A stretch of DNA of 12,386 nucleotides from UBA4416 sp044340865 (GTDB lineage: Bacteria; Bacteroidota; Bacteroidia; B-17B0; Aurantibacillaceae), in assembly GCA_044340865.1 (NCBI GenBank), contig JBIISW010000074.1:1-12386 (forward strand), in the 5' to 3' direction. The notes below the pieces were generated by a model. It searched no databases, was not told the origin of the DNA, and saw only the letters and a list, made by a program, of their open reading frames with translations. Position 1 is the first letter of the stretch. The number at the start of each line of letters is the position of its first letter. This document shows positions 1 through 7,933 of this stretch, piece after piece. Position numbers and translations under genes: made by a program.

Positions 1-1289
1 ATACCTGTACATGTATTTACAACTACGGTTACTGATGCAGCACCAGCAGCACAAGCAGCATTAAATGTATATAAGGTAGTTGTTGTAGGTGTTACTGATA
101 CAGACAATGTTGTAGCGCCAGTATTCCATGCATAAAGTGAAGCAGAAGTATTACCTGTTAAAGTTACAGAAGCGCCCAAACAAATGATTGAACTTGAAGA
201 CGTTGCTGATACAGTAGAGCTAGGTGAAATGGCTATAGTAGAAGTATATACATCTTGAACTTTTTGTCCAATATCCGCTCCTAATTGATATCTCCCTGTT
301 AATGATCCAGTAAATACTCCAGTAGCAGTATACGTCTTGCTTGTTACAAAAGAATTTGTAGAAGCTGATCCATCACCAAAATCAGTTGTGAAAATTGGAT
401 CAGTGGTTGGAACGAGAGACGGAGTAACGGCTGCTGGCCAAGAAATAAAGAACTGATTTAAATTATACTGTCTATTGACAAATAAAGAGTTTGAGGTATT
501 TGAATATGAAACAGCCGTATTGACACAGTATGGTGGAGTTGATGTTGGATTAGAACTAGCTGAGAGATTGACGTTAACAATTGGGAGGGTAATAAATTCT
601 TTATCAGTTCCCGCTGGATTCCAAAAGTTAGTTTGTGAGGTCCAAACACCATTGTATCTAATAAAAGATAAACTTTCTCCGTATTTTAATGCTGTAGGAG
701 TAATTGTAGAGGTAACCGAATAAGCATTATTCATATACGGTTTAATAGTATCTGTAGTTGTAGAACCATTAGCGAAACCAATGGCATAATTTGTCATAAC
801 GCGTGGCGTTGTAAATAATGCACCAGCATAAGAACCAGCTGTACCTGTTATAACAGCTAAACCAGAATCCACTTTTGTGGTTGGTTTGTATGTTGCATCT
901 ACATTGTATAAGTAAATTTTAACCGGTACCGCTGTACTAGTTGATGTAGCTTGTCTAGAAAGTAAAACATAAGCTCCTTTAACCGTAACTGTATTTGTGC
1001 TTAAAAAAGAACTTGCGAAGCCACTAAATGATACACCAGTAGCTTGATAGGGCGATTTAAAAGCACTAAATCCAGTGGGTGTTGCATTTCGGTAATAATA
1101 TTTATTATAGAAGTACCATAACGTATCATTCGTTCCAATTGCAGCTGTTTTAGCTGTTGAATTTGATTCGATAAATGGTAAATGTTTAATTGGTGCTTCA
1201 ACATTTTCTGTAACTAAATGAGATGTTTGACTCACTGCAGAATTGCTCAATAAAGCAAAAATGCCGATAGATAGTAGTTTTTTTATCAT
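1..1289 (-). CDS. Secreted PKD/Ig-like repeat protein, probable T9SS cargo (C-terminal part outside window)
   Basis: The reading frame is open from an ATG at 1289 down to the window edge, giving 429 visible residues with no stop. Residues 1-20 form a signal peptide: two lysines, a hydrophobic core, then AVS before Gln21. Mature sequence is Ser/Thr/Asn-rich and beta-like. Residues 303-308 read DFGDGS, the signature of a PKD domain, inside a PKD-like unit at about 280-355. A second Ig-like module at about 362-425 has the CLGASVTLTG start and a YAWNTGATT core typical of Bacteroidota secreted proteins. Such proteins usually end in a T9SS sorting domain, but that end lies outside the window, so export by T9SS is inferred. 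The region at about 25-280 matches no domain I recognise. The start is supported by the signal peptide and by the promoter just upstream. Likely located on the cell surface or outside the cell; substrate or partner unknown. Confidence 0.85.
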   Translation of the reverse strand, partial: MIKKLLSIGIFALLSNSAVSQTSHLVTENVEAPIKHLPFIESNSTAKTAAIGTNDTLWYFYNKYYYRNATPTGFSAFKSPYQATGVSFSGFASSFLSTNTVTVKGAYVLLSRQATSTSTAVPVKIYLYNVDATYKPTTKVDSGLAVITGTAGSYAGALFTTPRVMTNYAIGFANGSTTTDTIKPYMNNAYSVTSTITPTALKYGESLSFIRYNGVWTSQTNFWNPAGTDKEFITLPIVNVNLSASSNPTSTPPYCVNTAVSYSNTSNSLFVNRQYNLNQFFISWPAAVTPSLVPTTDPIFTTDFGDGSASTNSFVTSKTYTATGVFTGSLTGRYQLGADIGQKVQDVYTSTIAISPSSTVSATSSSSIICLGASVTLTGNTSASLYAWNTGATTLSVSVTPTTTTLYTFNAACAAGAASVTVVVNTCTG

Positions 1290-1311
1290 AGGTTTTTTTT
1301 TAAGGTTTAAT

Positions 1312-1342
1312 CAAATTTATATAAGTAAAACGAGAATGTCAA
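1312..1342 (-). promoter_or_regulatory. Bacteroidota-type promoter for the left-edge secreted protein
   Basis: On the minus strand TTG (1342-1340, within TTGACA) is followed after 20 bp by TAAATTTG (1319-1312). This is an exact match to the Bacteroidota -7 consensus TAnnTTTG with normal spacing to the -33 TTG. Transcription would start near 1307, leaving a leader of under 20 nt before the ATG at 1289. That leader contains a run of nine A residues. Confidence 0.7.
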
Positions 1343-1487
1343 GTCGCTCACTCATTTTAACAAAAATAGTTTTGAGGCTTATGGTTCATAAAACGCTTTT
1401 TTGCCTTAAAATCTACCTTTTAAGATTGAAATTTTCGAAAAGTATGGATTTTGTCGTTTTTAGTATCTACATACTAACTATTTTAGG

Positions 1488-1495
1488 TAAATTTG
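1488..1495 (+). promoter_or_regulatory. Possible -7 element for the giant scaffold gene
   Basis: TAAATTTG matches TAnnTTTG exactly and lies 44 bases before the ATG at 1540, which would place the transcript start near 1500. No clear TTG is found 19-21 bp upstream, so the promoter is only half supported. Confidence 0.35.
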
Positions 1496-1539
1496 ATGTT
1501 AAGTCTGTTTATGCAATATATATTTAACTATTAAGATCT

Positions 1540-4500
1540 ATGCGTTTAGGTTGCTTTTTTGTTATTTTTTTTCTTTTAAGTTTATCAACTTCATTTGCCC
1601 AATCATTAAATGAAGCTGATTTAAAAAAAGAAGCCTTAAAAAGCTTTGAAAACGAAGATTACAGTTCTGCTTATAAATTATATTCTCAGTTGGTTTCACT
1701 TTATCCAAAAGATCCGGATTATAATTTTCATATTGGCGTTTGTATGTTGTATATCGAACCTGATAAAAAGAAACCATTCTCATACCTCAAATTAGCGGCA
1801 TCAAGTCCAAAAGATTCACCAAAAGAGTCTAAATTTTACCTTGCCAAAACATATCATATCAATTATCAGTTTGATGAGGCCATTAAATTATATAATGATT
1901 ATAAACAAATAGGTAGTTCTTCTTCCATCAAACGATTAGAGGTTGATAGAGAAATTGAAGCTTGTAAAAACGGAAAGCGATTATTATCAAGCTTAACGGA
2001 TTTAGAGGTGGTTAATAAAAAGCAGCTTAATAAAGCAGATTATTTTAGAAGTTATGACATTAAAAACATCGGTGGTAAATTATTAGTAAAACCTGACGAT
2101 TATATTTCTTCTATTGATAAAAAAAAGAAAGAAAGTTCAGTCATTTATTTATCTAGTCAAGGCGATTTTATATACTATTCAAGTTATGGCGAATCTGGTT
2201 CAACAGGAAAGGATATTTACGTTGTAACAAAGTTGGAAAATGGAACATGGACAAAACCTCAAATGCTTCCAACGACTATTAATACCAATTTTGATGAAGA
2301 TTTTCCGTTTTTACATCCAAATGGCAAAACCCTTTATTTTGCTTCCAAAGGTCATAATAGCATGGGAGGCTATGACATTTTTAAATCTGATTTTAACGAC
2401 GAAAATCAAACGTGGAGTAAACCTATTAATCTTGAATTTCCTATTAATTCGCCAGATGATGATATTTTATTCGTTACGGATTCTTTAGAAAAACAGGCAT
2501 TTTTTAGTACAAGTCGTTACAGTCCGTTTGGTAAGATTGATGTATTGAAAATAAATACGGATCGTCGTCAAATTGATTTAGCTTTCATTAATGGTAAGGT
2601 TTCTAAGGAAGATCCAGAGCAAAGCTTAAAATCAAAGGTAACTGTCAAGGAAAATGAGACAGGGAAACTCATTGGCGTTTTTCAAGCACTGGACAATGGC
2701 AATTATTCGATTGAACTTCAAAATGGTATCAACTATTTGTTTACGGTAGAAACTCCAGGAATGGATATTCAATCGCAAGAAATTCAAATTCCAGCAGCTC
2801 AATCTTTAAAACCATACAATCAAGAAATCACCTATTCTGATAAAAAATTAAAAATCATCAATTATTTTGATGAAGAAATGGCCGATAATAATTATTCGGT
2901 TATGCTTGATTTGATTGAGAAAAAAGCGAAGTTAGAAGTAAATGAAAATGAAGTCAATAAAAACCCAATGCAAACGCAAACGGATGTAGTTGATAACAAT
3001 ACTATTAGCGCTGTTAATACAACAAAGCCAGTTATTAATAATGATAATAAGGTAAATGCAAATAAAGGTGTTACCAATCAAGAATTGCTGTCGATAGCAA
3101 AACATGATGCTCAAGAAGCATCTGAAGAAACGGTTAAGTTAAAACAACAGGCTCAAACGGCTTTTAATTTAGCAAATCAAAAGACCTCTGAGGCTATTGA
3201 AACAGAGAAAATGGCTGATGAGGCTATGGAAAAAGCCCTGCTAATTAATGATTCTATTTTAAAAACTAGAGAAGTATCTAAAGCAAATGATCTAAAACAA
3301 GAAGCAAAAATTGACGCACGAGTTGCAAATACAGCAACAAACCTAGCTAAAATATTAGAGGCTGATGCCATTACGAAACAAAAGGAAACAGACTTAACGC
3401 AAGAATACATTCATCAATTAGAGCTAATCACAACAAATAAAAACAATTCAGAAGCCTTAGCTAAACTCGAAAAGATACAAAAAGAGTTGGATCTTATTTC
3501 TAAGCAGAAAAATCAATCCGATGAATTGTTCCTCTCTTTAAAAGCACAAGGTGATATTAAAACGACTGCCTATTCAACTGCTCAAAACAGAACAGAAAAC
3601 TTATTGCAAGAAGTTGAGCAAATGAAATTAGAAGTGAAAACACTTCAAAGTGATTTAGCAAAAGAAAAGGATAAATCCATTAAAGAAAATATTTCTGCAC
3701 AAATTGTTGAGCTTAATAGTGATATTGAAAATAAAAACAAAGAAATAGCCTCAGCGGAACAAGCTAGTGCCAGACTTAAAAATGAGGCTACTGGCATTGA
3801 AAAAGAAATTGATGTAGCATCAAAAATTTTAAATCAACAATCAGAAACGTTTGTTTATAATGATGAAAAGATCGAAACTACTGACGCTGCAAATCCTTCA
3901 AAATTAAAAACAAGTAGTAGTGAACAACCTATTAATAAAACGGATGTAAAAGATATTAGTAATAAATATGAGCCTACAATTAATTCTGTAGCAATAAATA
4001 AAGAAGATGCGATTAATCAGAATGGCGTGTTGGATAATTATAACAAAGAAATTACAATGGCCATTAACGCGAACAGATTGGCCTTAACTTCTTCTTCTAA
4101 TGATAATGATAAAAAAATTATTTCTAATGAAATAGAAATGTTAGAACAATTAAAAACAAAAAATGATGATCGTATTCTTGCGAATAATGCTAAAATAAAA
4201 GAATTTGAATCGATTGCTTTAGCAGGTTCAGAAACAAAAACGATTGCCCCCACAAATACAGTTGCACCAGTTGAAGTCACTACCATTGCGGTGGTGGATT
4301 TAAATACGAACGCACCTTCAAAAATTGAATTGAATCAAACTGTTACTAATCAAATAATCACTTTACCAATTGGAACCGACCAACAAGTTATTAATGAAGC
4401 AACTAATCAAGCAGAGCAATTAAATGAAGAAGCTTTAAGCATCAGACAAGCTGCTATTACCAAACCAGCTGAAGAAAGAGCTGCTGATATAAAAAGAGCT

Positions 4501-6501
4501 GTTGAGTTGGAATCGCAAGCTGTCACTAAAAAAATTGACATTGCGAATAAACAACAATTATTAAATATCAGCACGTTTGTTTCTAATCAAAAAAAATTGG
4601 AAGAGCTTCAGCAGGTTGCAAAAGGATATGATATTAAAGAGCTAGAAATTGCGGAAATGCAAACCAATGAAGCCATCCTTTATTTTAATAAGGCAAAACA
4701 AAAAAGAGATGAAGCTAATTATTACCCAACAGATTTTTCAAAGCTAGGTGGTTATGTAAGCGCTGAAGAAAATGAAAATGTGGCTTTATCAAAACAACAA
4801 ACAATTTTGGATATTTATGCCAAGTATTTCTTAAATAACAAACTCATTAAACCAATAGAAGAAATTGAAGCTGGGCAAAGAAAAGAGAATTTAACAGACC
4901 AAGAGAAGAAAGTTGAAACCTATAACGAGCAAATTGTTGAAGATTTAAGACGCCTATCGAGTGCAAATCAAAATGCCTTTCAAAATAAATTATCTGAAAT
5001 ACCAGAAAATCTCTCCCCAGGCCAACTTTCCACAAAAAATAAAGCCGAACAATTATTTACTAGAAGTAAGCAACTATTAACACAAGCGAATAAAACATAC
5101 GACGCTTCAAAAAAGAAAGAATTGATGGTTGAGGTAAATTTAACCGAAAAAAAAGCAATCAATTTATTAGATCAATTAATGACGAGTGATTTATCTCCAG
5201 ATGCATCCGAAACAAACAATCTAGCTTCTGAAATTGATGCCAATTCAACAGAAAATAGAGTAAAAAACAATCTTACTAGTTCCAATAATCTTCCAGAAAT
5301 AAATGTCGAAGGTTTTGAAACTAAGAAAGTAAGCGTGTATAATATTAGTAATCCAATTCCAATTGATTCGAAGTTCAATGATGGACTTATTTTTAAAGTT
5401 CAAATTGGAGCATTTAAGCAGGCCTTGCCTAATGACGCATTTAAAGGGATTTCACCTATTGTAGCGCAAACAACGCCTTCCGGATATTTAAGATACATGG
5501 CAGGAAATTTTGAAAAATACGAAGGCGCTTACACAGTTAAAAATTATTTGAAAAATGCAGGATATAAAGATGCATTTATAGTGGCTTATTTAAACGGTGT
5601 TCGTATTACACTGAATGAAGCATTGGATAAAGCTAAAGCAAATGGTCAAACAATTAGCATTGCACAAAATACTGAAGTTGTAAATACAAATAATCCTGTG
5701 CCTAGTGTTGTATCAAATACAACTAATACAGCATTAGTTGAGGTTGCGAAAGAATTAGAACAGACAAATGGGTTGCTTTATACTATTCAAATCGGATTAT
5801 TCGGAAGTCAAGCCACGCGCACTCAATTATTTAATTTAACACCTATTTATTCTGAGAAATTACCAAATGGTCTTTTCAGATATACAGCTGGTATTTATAA
5901 TAATCCAGAAACCTTGCTGCAAGATAAATTTAAAGTAGTGAATACAGTTGGAATAAAAGACGCATTTGTTACGGCTTATTACAATTCTAAGCGAATACCT
6001 TTTACAGAAGGTAAAAAGATACAAGCTGATAATGTGAATGTAAAAATGGAAACACAAAATCCAATCGTATTTCCTGAAGCAGTCATTCAAACAACTCCAT
6101 TGATTCAAACACCGGCGCCAATTCAAACAAATGTAACTTTAGATCCAAATAGAGTTCAACCTTTCACAAATGGTGTTCAATCTGGTCCAACTCCAACTGC
6201 TGAAAATGGTGTTAAATCTGACGATTCAGGAATCTCATATAGAGTTCAAATTGGAGCGTATAAGAATCAAGTACCAAATGAAGTGGCTGCATCGTTTTTA
6301 AATATTAAAACATGGCCTGTAAATGCAATTATTATCAATGAATTATATATTTATACAATCGGTAATTTCAATGATATTAATTTTGCGAAAAAATTAAGAG
6401 ACGAAGCTATTTTACTAGGCATTTCTGATTCGTTTATCAGTGTCTATAAAGATGGTAAAAAATTGTACGGAACAGAAGCAACGCAATATTTAAACAAATA
6501 A
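1540..6501 (+). CDS. PorE-like periplasmic scaffold: TPR, PD40 propeller, long coiled coils, three SPOR domains
   Basis: 1653 residues. Signal peptide 1-21 (hydrophobic core, then SFAQ). TPR-like helices lie at about 25-125. A PD40/WD40-like propeller segment at about 200-340 contains FPFLHPNGKTLYFAS and GGYDIFKS motifs. A carboxypeptidase-regulatory-like beta domain spans about 349-417. Then comes a very long Ala/Lys/Glu/Gln-rich region with predicted coiled coils at about 513-770, 828-898 and 947-1218, separated by Asn/Thr-rich linkers. Three SPOR domains follow at about 1282-1357, 1411-1491 and 1565-1643, each opening with a VQIGAF-like strand. The first half has the domain order of the T9SS protein PorE, which ends in an OmpA-like domain; no OmpA-like domain is visible here. 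SPOR domains bind peptidoglycan, so I infer a periplasmic protein held to the wall by its C-terminus, with the propeller reaching a partner, possibly T9SS or gliding machinery. The ATG at 1540 is supported by the signal peptide. First gene of an apparent operon with clpS, 10 bases downstream. Domain calls are firm; the T9SS role is inference. Confidence 0.88.
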   Translation: MRLGCFFVIFFLLSLSTSFAQSLNEADLKKEALKSFENEDYSSAYKLYSQLVSLYPKDPDYNFHIGVCMLYIEPDKKKPFSYLKLAASSPKDSPKESKFYLAKTYHINYQFDEAIKLYNDYKQIGSSSSIKRLEVDREIEACKNGKRLLSSLTDLEVVNKKQLNKADYFRSYDIKNIGGKLLVKPDDYISSIDKKKKESSVIYLSSQGDFIYYSSYGESGSTGKDIYVVTKLENGTWTKPQMLPTTINTNFDEDFPFLHPNGKTLYFASKGHNSMGGYDIFKSDFNDENQTWSKPINLEFPINSPDDDILFVTDSLEKQAFFSTSRYSPFGKIDVLKINTDRRQIDLAFINGKVSKEDPEQSLKSKVTVKENETGKLIGVFQALDNGNYSIELQNGINYLFTVETPGMDIQSQEIQIPAAQSLKPYNQEITYSDKKLKIINYFDEEMADNNYSVMLDLIEKKAKLEVNENEVNKNPMQTQTDVVDNNTISAVNTTKPVINNDNKVNANKGVTNQELLSIAKHDAQEASEETVKLKQQAQTAFNLANQKTSEAIETEKMADEAMEKALLINDSILKTREVSKANDLKQEAKIDARVANTATNLAKILEADAITKQKETDLTQEYIHQLELITTNKNNSEALAKLEKIQKELDLISKQKNQSDELFLSLKAQGDIKTTAYSTAQNRTENLLQEVEQMKLEVKTLQSDLAKEKDKSIKENISAQIVELNSDIENKNKEIASAEQASARLKNEATGIEKEIDVASKILNQQSETFVYNDEKIETTDAANPSKLKTSSSEQPINKTDVKDISNKYEPTINSVAINKEDAINQNGVLDNYNKEITMAINANRLALTSSSNDNDKKIISNEIEMLEQLKTKNDDRILANNAKIKEFESIALAGSETKTIAPTNTVAPVEVTTIAVVDLNTNAPSKIELNQTVTNQIITLPIGTDQQVINEATNQAEQLNEEALSIRQAAITKPAEERAADIKRAVELESQAVTKKIDIANKQQLLNISTFVSNQKKLEELQQVAKGYDIKELEIAEMQTNEAILYFNKAKQKRDEANYYPTDFSKLGGYVSAEENENVALSKQQTILDIYAKYFLNNKLIKPIEEIEAGQRKENLTDQEKKVETYNEQIVEDLRRLSSANQNAFQNKLSEIPENLSPGQLSTKNKAEQLFTRSKQLLTQANKTYDASKKKELMVEVNLTEKKAINLLDQLMTSDLSPDASETNNLASEIDANSTENRVKNNLTSSNNLPEINVEGFETKKVSVYNISNPIPIDSKFNDGLIFKVQIGAFKQALPNDAFKGISPIVAQTTPSGYLRYMAGNFEKYEGAYTVKNYLKNAGYKDAFIVAYLNGVRITLNEALDKAKANGQTISIAQNTEVVNTNNPVPSVVSNTTNTALVEVAKELEQTNGLLYTIQIGLFGSQATRTQLFNLTPIYSEKLPNGLFRYTAGIYNNPETLLQDKFKVVNTVGIKDAFVTAYYNSKRIPFTEGKKIQADNVNVKMETQNPIVFPEAVIQTTPLIQTPAPIQTNVTLDPNRVQPFTNGVQSGPTPTAENGVKSDDSGISYRVQIGAYKNQVPNEVAASFLNIKTWPVNAIIINELYIYTIGNFNDINFAKKLRDEAILLGISDSFISVYKDGKKLYGTEATQYLNK

Positions 6502-6511
6502 AAGTTAAACT

Positions 6512-6793
6512 ATGATTTTATGTAATTTGACTGAAACAGCTGAACTTGTTGAAATTAAATCTCAAACAGAAAAATTGAATCGCATTATTTTATTCAATGA
6601 TGATGTCAATACGTTTGAATGGGTAATTGAATGCCTGATGTTATATTGTCAACACGATGTTATTCAAGCAGAGCAATGCGCAACGATAGTTCATTACAAT
6701 GGAAAGTGTGAGGTAAAAACAGGTTCATTAAAAGCATTAAAACCAATATGCGAAACACTCTTAGAAAAAGGTTTGAGTGCTGAAATCAATTAA
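6512..6793 (+). CDS. clpS: ATP-dependent Clp protease adaptor protein ClpS
   Basis: 93 residues, a normal length for ClpS. ClpS binds the N-terminal domain of ClpA/ClpC unfoldases in the cytoplasm and delivers proteins with destabilising N-terminal residues (N-end rule) for degradation. The diagnostic motif LFNDDVNTFEWVIECL is present, with Asn29-Asp30-Asp31 in the position that contacts the substrate alpha-amino group. His61 in HYNGKCEVKTG matches the conserved binding-pocket histidine. The body is otherwise divergent, with four cysteines in residues 41-80. It starts 10 bases after the scaffold gene stop and ends 7 bases before the next ATG, so it is probably translated from the same mRNA. 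No clp protease gene is adjacent; in Bacteroidota clpS often lies away from its unfoldase. A start at 6512 gives a short 20-residue N-terminal extension, as expected for the family. Confidence 0.9.
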   Translation: MILCNLTETAELVEIKSQTEKLNRIILFNDDVNTFEWVIECLMLYCQHDVIQAEQCATIVHYNGKCEVKTGSLKALKPICETLLEKGLSAEIN

Positions 6794-6800
6794 TTTTAAA

Positions 6801-7601
6801 ATGAAAAAAATTATTCTCTTATTAAGTGCATGTGGTTTTATTTTTTCAGCTTGCCAAAAAAATGCCATAACTGGTCGTCGCTCTTTAAATTTAATACCAG
6901 AATCAGAAATGATCGCGATGAGTTTAACCGAGTATGATCAGTTTTTAAAAGAACACCAAACTTTGCCAGGATATCATAAAAACACGATCTTGGTAAGAAA
7001 TGTTGGAATAAAAATCCAGAAAGCAGTTGAAAAATACTATGCCGAAAAAGGGTTAAGTAATCAATTATCTGGATTTAAATGGGAATTCAATGTTGTTGAA
7101 GAAAATGTTGTGAATGCTTGGTGCATGCCTGGCGGTAAAGTACTTGTTTATACAGGTCTTTTGCCTGTGACGCAGGATGAAGCTAGTTTGGCCATTGTTA
7201 TGGGACATGAAATAGCTCATGCCATTGCTGGCCACGGAAATCAACGAATGAGTCAGGCAATGATGGTGCAGTTTGGAGGCGCTGTTTTATCTACTGCGAT
7301 GCAGCAAAAACCTCAAGTAACGCAGTCAGTGTTTCAACAAGCGTATGGATTAACAACAAATTTAGGTATGTTGAAATACAGCAGAAGTCACGAAACAGAG
7401 GCAGATAAAATGGGTTTAATTTTTGCTGCAATGGGCGGATATAACCCAGAAGTAGCTATTGCGTTTTGGGAACGCATGGCATCGGCAAACAATGGGGTGA
7501 AACCTTTAGAGTTTTTGAGTACTCATCCAAGTGATGAAACTCGCATTAAAGCATTGAAGGCATTTATGCCCGAGGCAAAAAAACATTATTTAATAAATTA
7601 A
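6801..7601 (+). CDS. M48 family zinc metallopeptidase, lipoprotein (LoiP/Oma1-like)
   Basis: 266 residues from the ATG at 6801. An in-frame GTG at 6777 would add eight residues but overlaps clpS and spoils the signal peptide, so it was not chosen. Residues 1-17 are a lipoprotein signal (two lysines, Leu/Ile core) and the lipobox FSAC puts the lipidated cysteine at 18; Cys11 is too close to the N-terminus. The mature start, NAITGRRSLNLIPESEM, is typical of Bacteroidota M48 lipoproteins. The zinc site is HEIAH at 136-140, with Glu198 in the ETEAD motif as the likely third ligand. The family degrades misfolded or damaged envelope proteins; E. coli LoiP and mitochondrial Oma1 are distant relatives. 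It probably faces the periplasm from a membrane anchor. The third gene of the operon, 7 bases after clpS. The family assignment is firm; the substrate is unknown. Confidence 0.9.
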   Translation: MKKIILLLSACGFIFSACQKNAITGRRSLNLIPESEMIAMSLTEYDQFLKEHQTLPGYHKNTILVRNVGIKIQKAVEKYYAEKGLSNQLSGFKWEFNVVEENVVNAWCMPGGKVLVYTGLLPVTQDEASLAIVMGHEIAHAIAGHGNQRMSQAMMVQFGGAVLSTAMQQKPQVTQSVFQQAYGLTTNLGMLKYSRSHETEADKMGLIFAAMGGYNPEVAIAFWERMASANNGVKPLEFLSTHPSDETRIKALKAFMPEAKKHYLIN

Positions 7602-7606
7602 AATTA

Positions 7607-7638
7607 TTTGACTTTGATAAATAAATAATGTATATTTG
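7607..7638 (+). promoter_or_regulatory. Promoter of the cold-shock gene
   Basis: TTTG (7607-7610), a 20 bp spacer, then TATATTTG (7631-7638), an exact TAnnTTTG match. The -33 box begins six bases after the M48 stop codon. Predicted transcription start is near 7643, giving a leader of about 23 nt, much shorter than the long cold-responsive leader of E. coli cspA. Confidence 0.72.
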
Positions 7639-7665
7639 TTTATTAATAATTTTTAAAATAATAAA

Positions 7666-7857
7666 ATGAGCACAGGAACAGTAAAATTTTTTAACGAAAC
7701 AAAAGGATTTGGTTTCATTAAAGAGGACGAATCAGGAAAAGAGTACTTTGTACACGTAACAGGTTTATCTGACAAAATCAGAGAAAATGACACAGTAACT
7801 TTCGATATTCAAGAAGGTAAAAAAGGATTAAATGCAGTAAACGTAAAACTATCATAG
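7666..7857 (+). CDS. Cold-shock domain protein (CspA family)
   Basis: 63 residues, slightly shorter than the 67-70 residues of E. coli Csp proteins, made of a single cold-shock (OB-fold) domain. It opens with GTVKFFNETKGFGFIKED: the RNP1 motif KGFGFI is at 13-18 and an RNP2-like YFVHV at 27-31, with aromatic residues Phe8, Phe9, Phe15, Phe17, Phe28 and His30 on the nucleic-acid face. Such proteins bind single-stranded RNA or DNA in the cytoplasm and act as RNA chaperones; many are expressed constitutively as well as in the cold. It is flanked by its own promoter and a strong intrinsic terminator, so it is probably monocistronic. The sequence does not show whether it is cold-induced. Confidence 0.93.
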   Translation: MSTGTVKFFNETKGFGFIKEDESGKEYFVHVTGLSDKIRENDTVTFDIQEGKKGLNAVNVKLS

Positions 7858-7880
7858 TTATATAATACCATTTAAAATCT

Positions 7881-7914
7881 ATCCCCTCGTTGTGAAACGA
7901 GGGGATTTTTTTTT
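7881..7914 (+). terminator. Intrinsic terminator after the cold-shock gene
   Basis: A perfect 11-bp stem, ATCCCCTCGTT (7881-7891) with AACGAGGGGAT (7896-7906), closes a GTGA loop and is followed by a run of nine T (7906-7914). The GC-rich stem stands out from the surrounding AT-rich DNA. Confidence 0.93.
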
Positions 7915-7933
7915 GATTAATAGTTTGATTAAA

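Larger units (their letters stand above)
1290..1539. other. Divergent intergenic region with three short palindromes
   Basis: 250 bases separate two divergent genes. Besides the two promoter elements they hold TTATG-gtt-CATAA (1379-1391), CTTAAAA-tctacc-TTTTAAG (1405-1424) and TAGTAT-ctac-ATACTA (1461-1476). The last two share CTAC in the spacer. They lie between the two putative promoters and could be regulator sites, but AT-rich DNA produces such palindromes by chance. A 94-codon open frame here has no protein-like character and was not called. Confidence 0.4.

Noticed and set aside
1243..1527. A 94-codon plus-strand open frame before the giant gene
   Set aside because: It overlaps the start of the opposing secreted-protein gene and its promoter, has no recognisable domain and no start context, and looks like translated intergenic DNA.
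1540..6501. Calling the giant gene porE outright
   Set aside because: Only the N-terminal half follows the PorE order; the OmpA-like domain is absent and no T9SS machinery gene is adjacent, so no symbol was given.
6777..6800. GTG at 6777 as the start of the M48 lipoprotein
   Set aside because: It overlaps the clpS end and adds eight residues before a complete lipoprotein signal peptide; the ATG at 6801 gives a normal signal and a 7-base gap.
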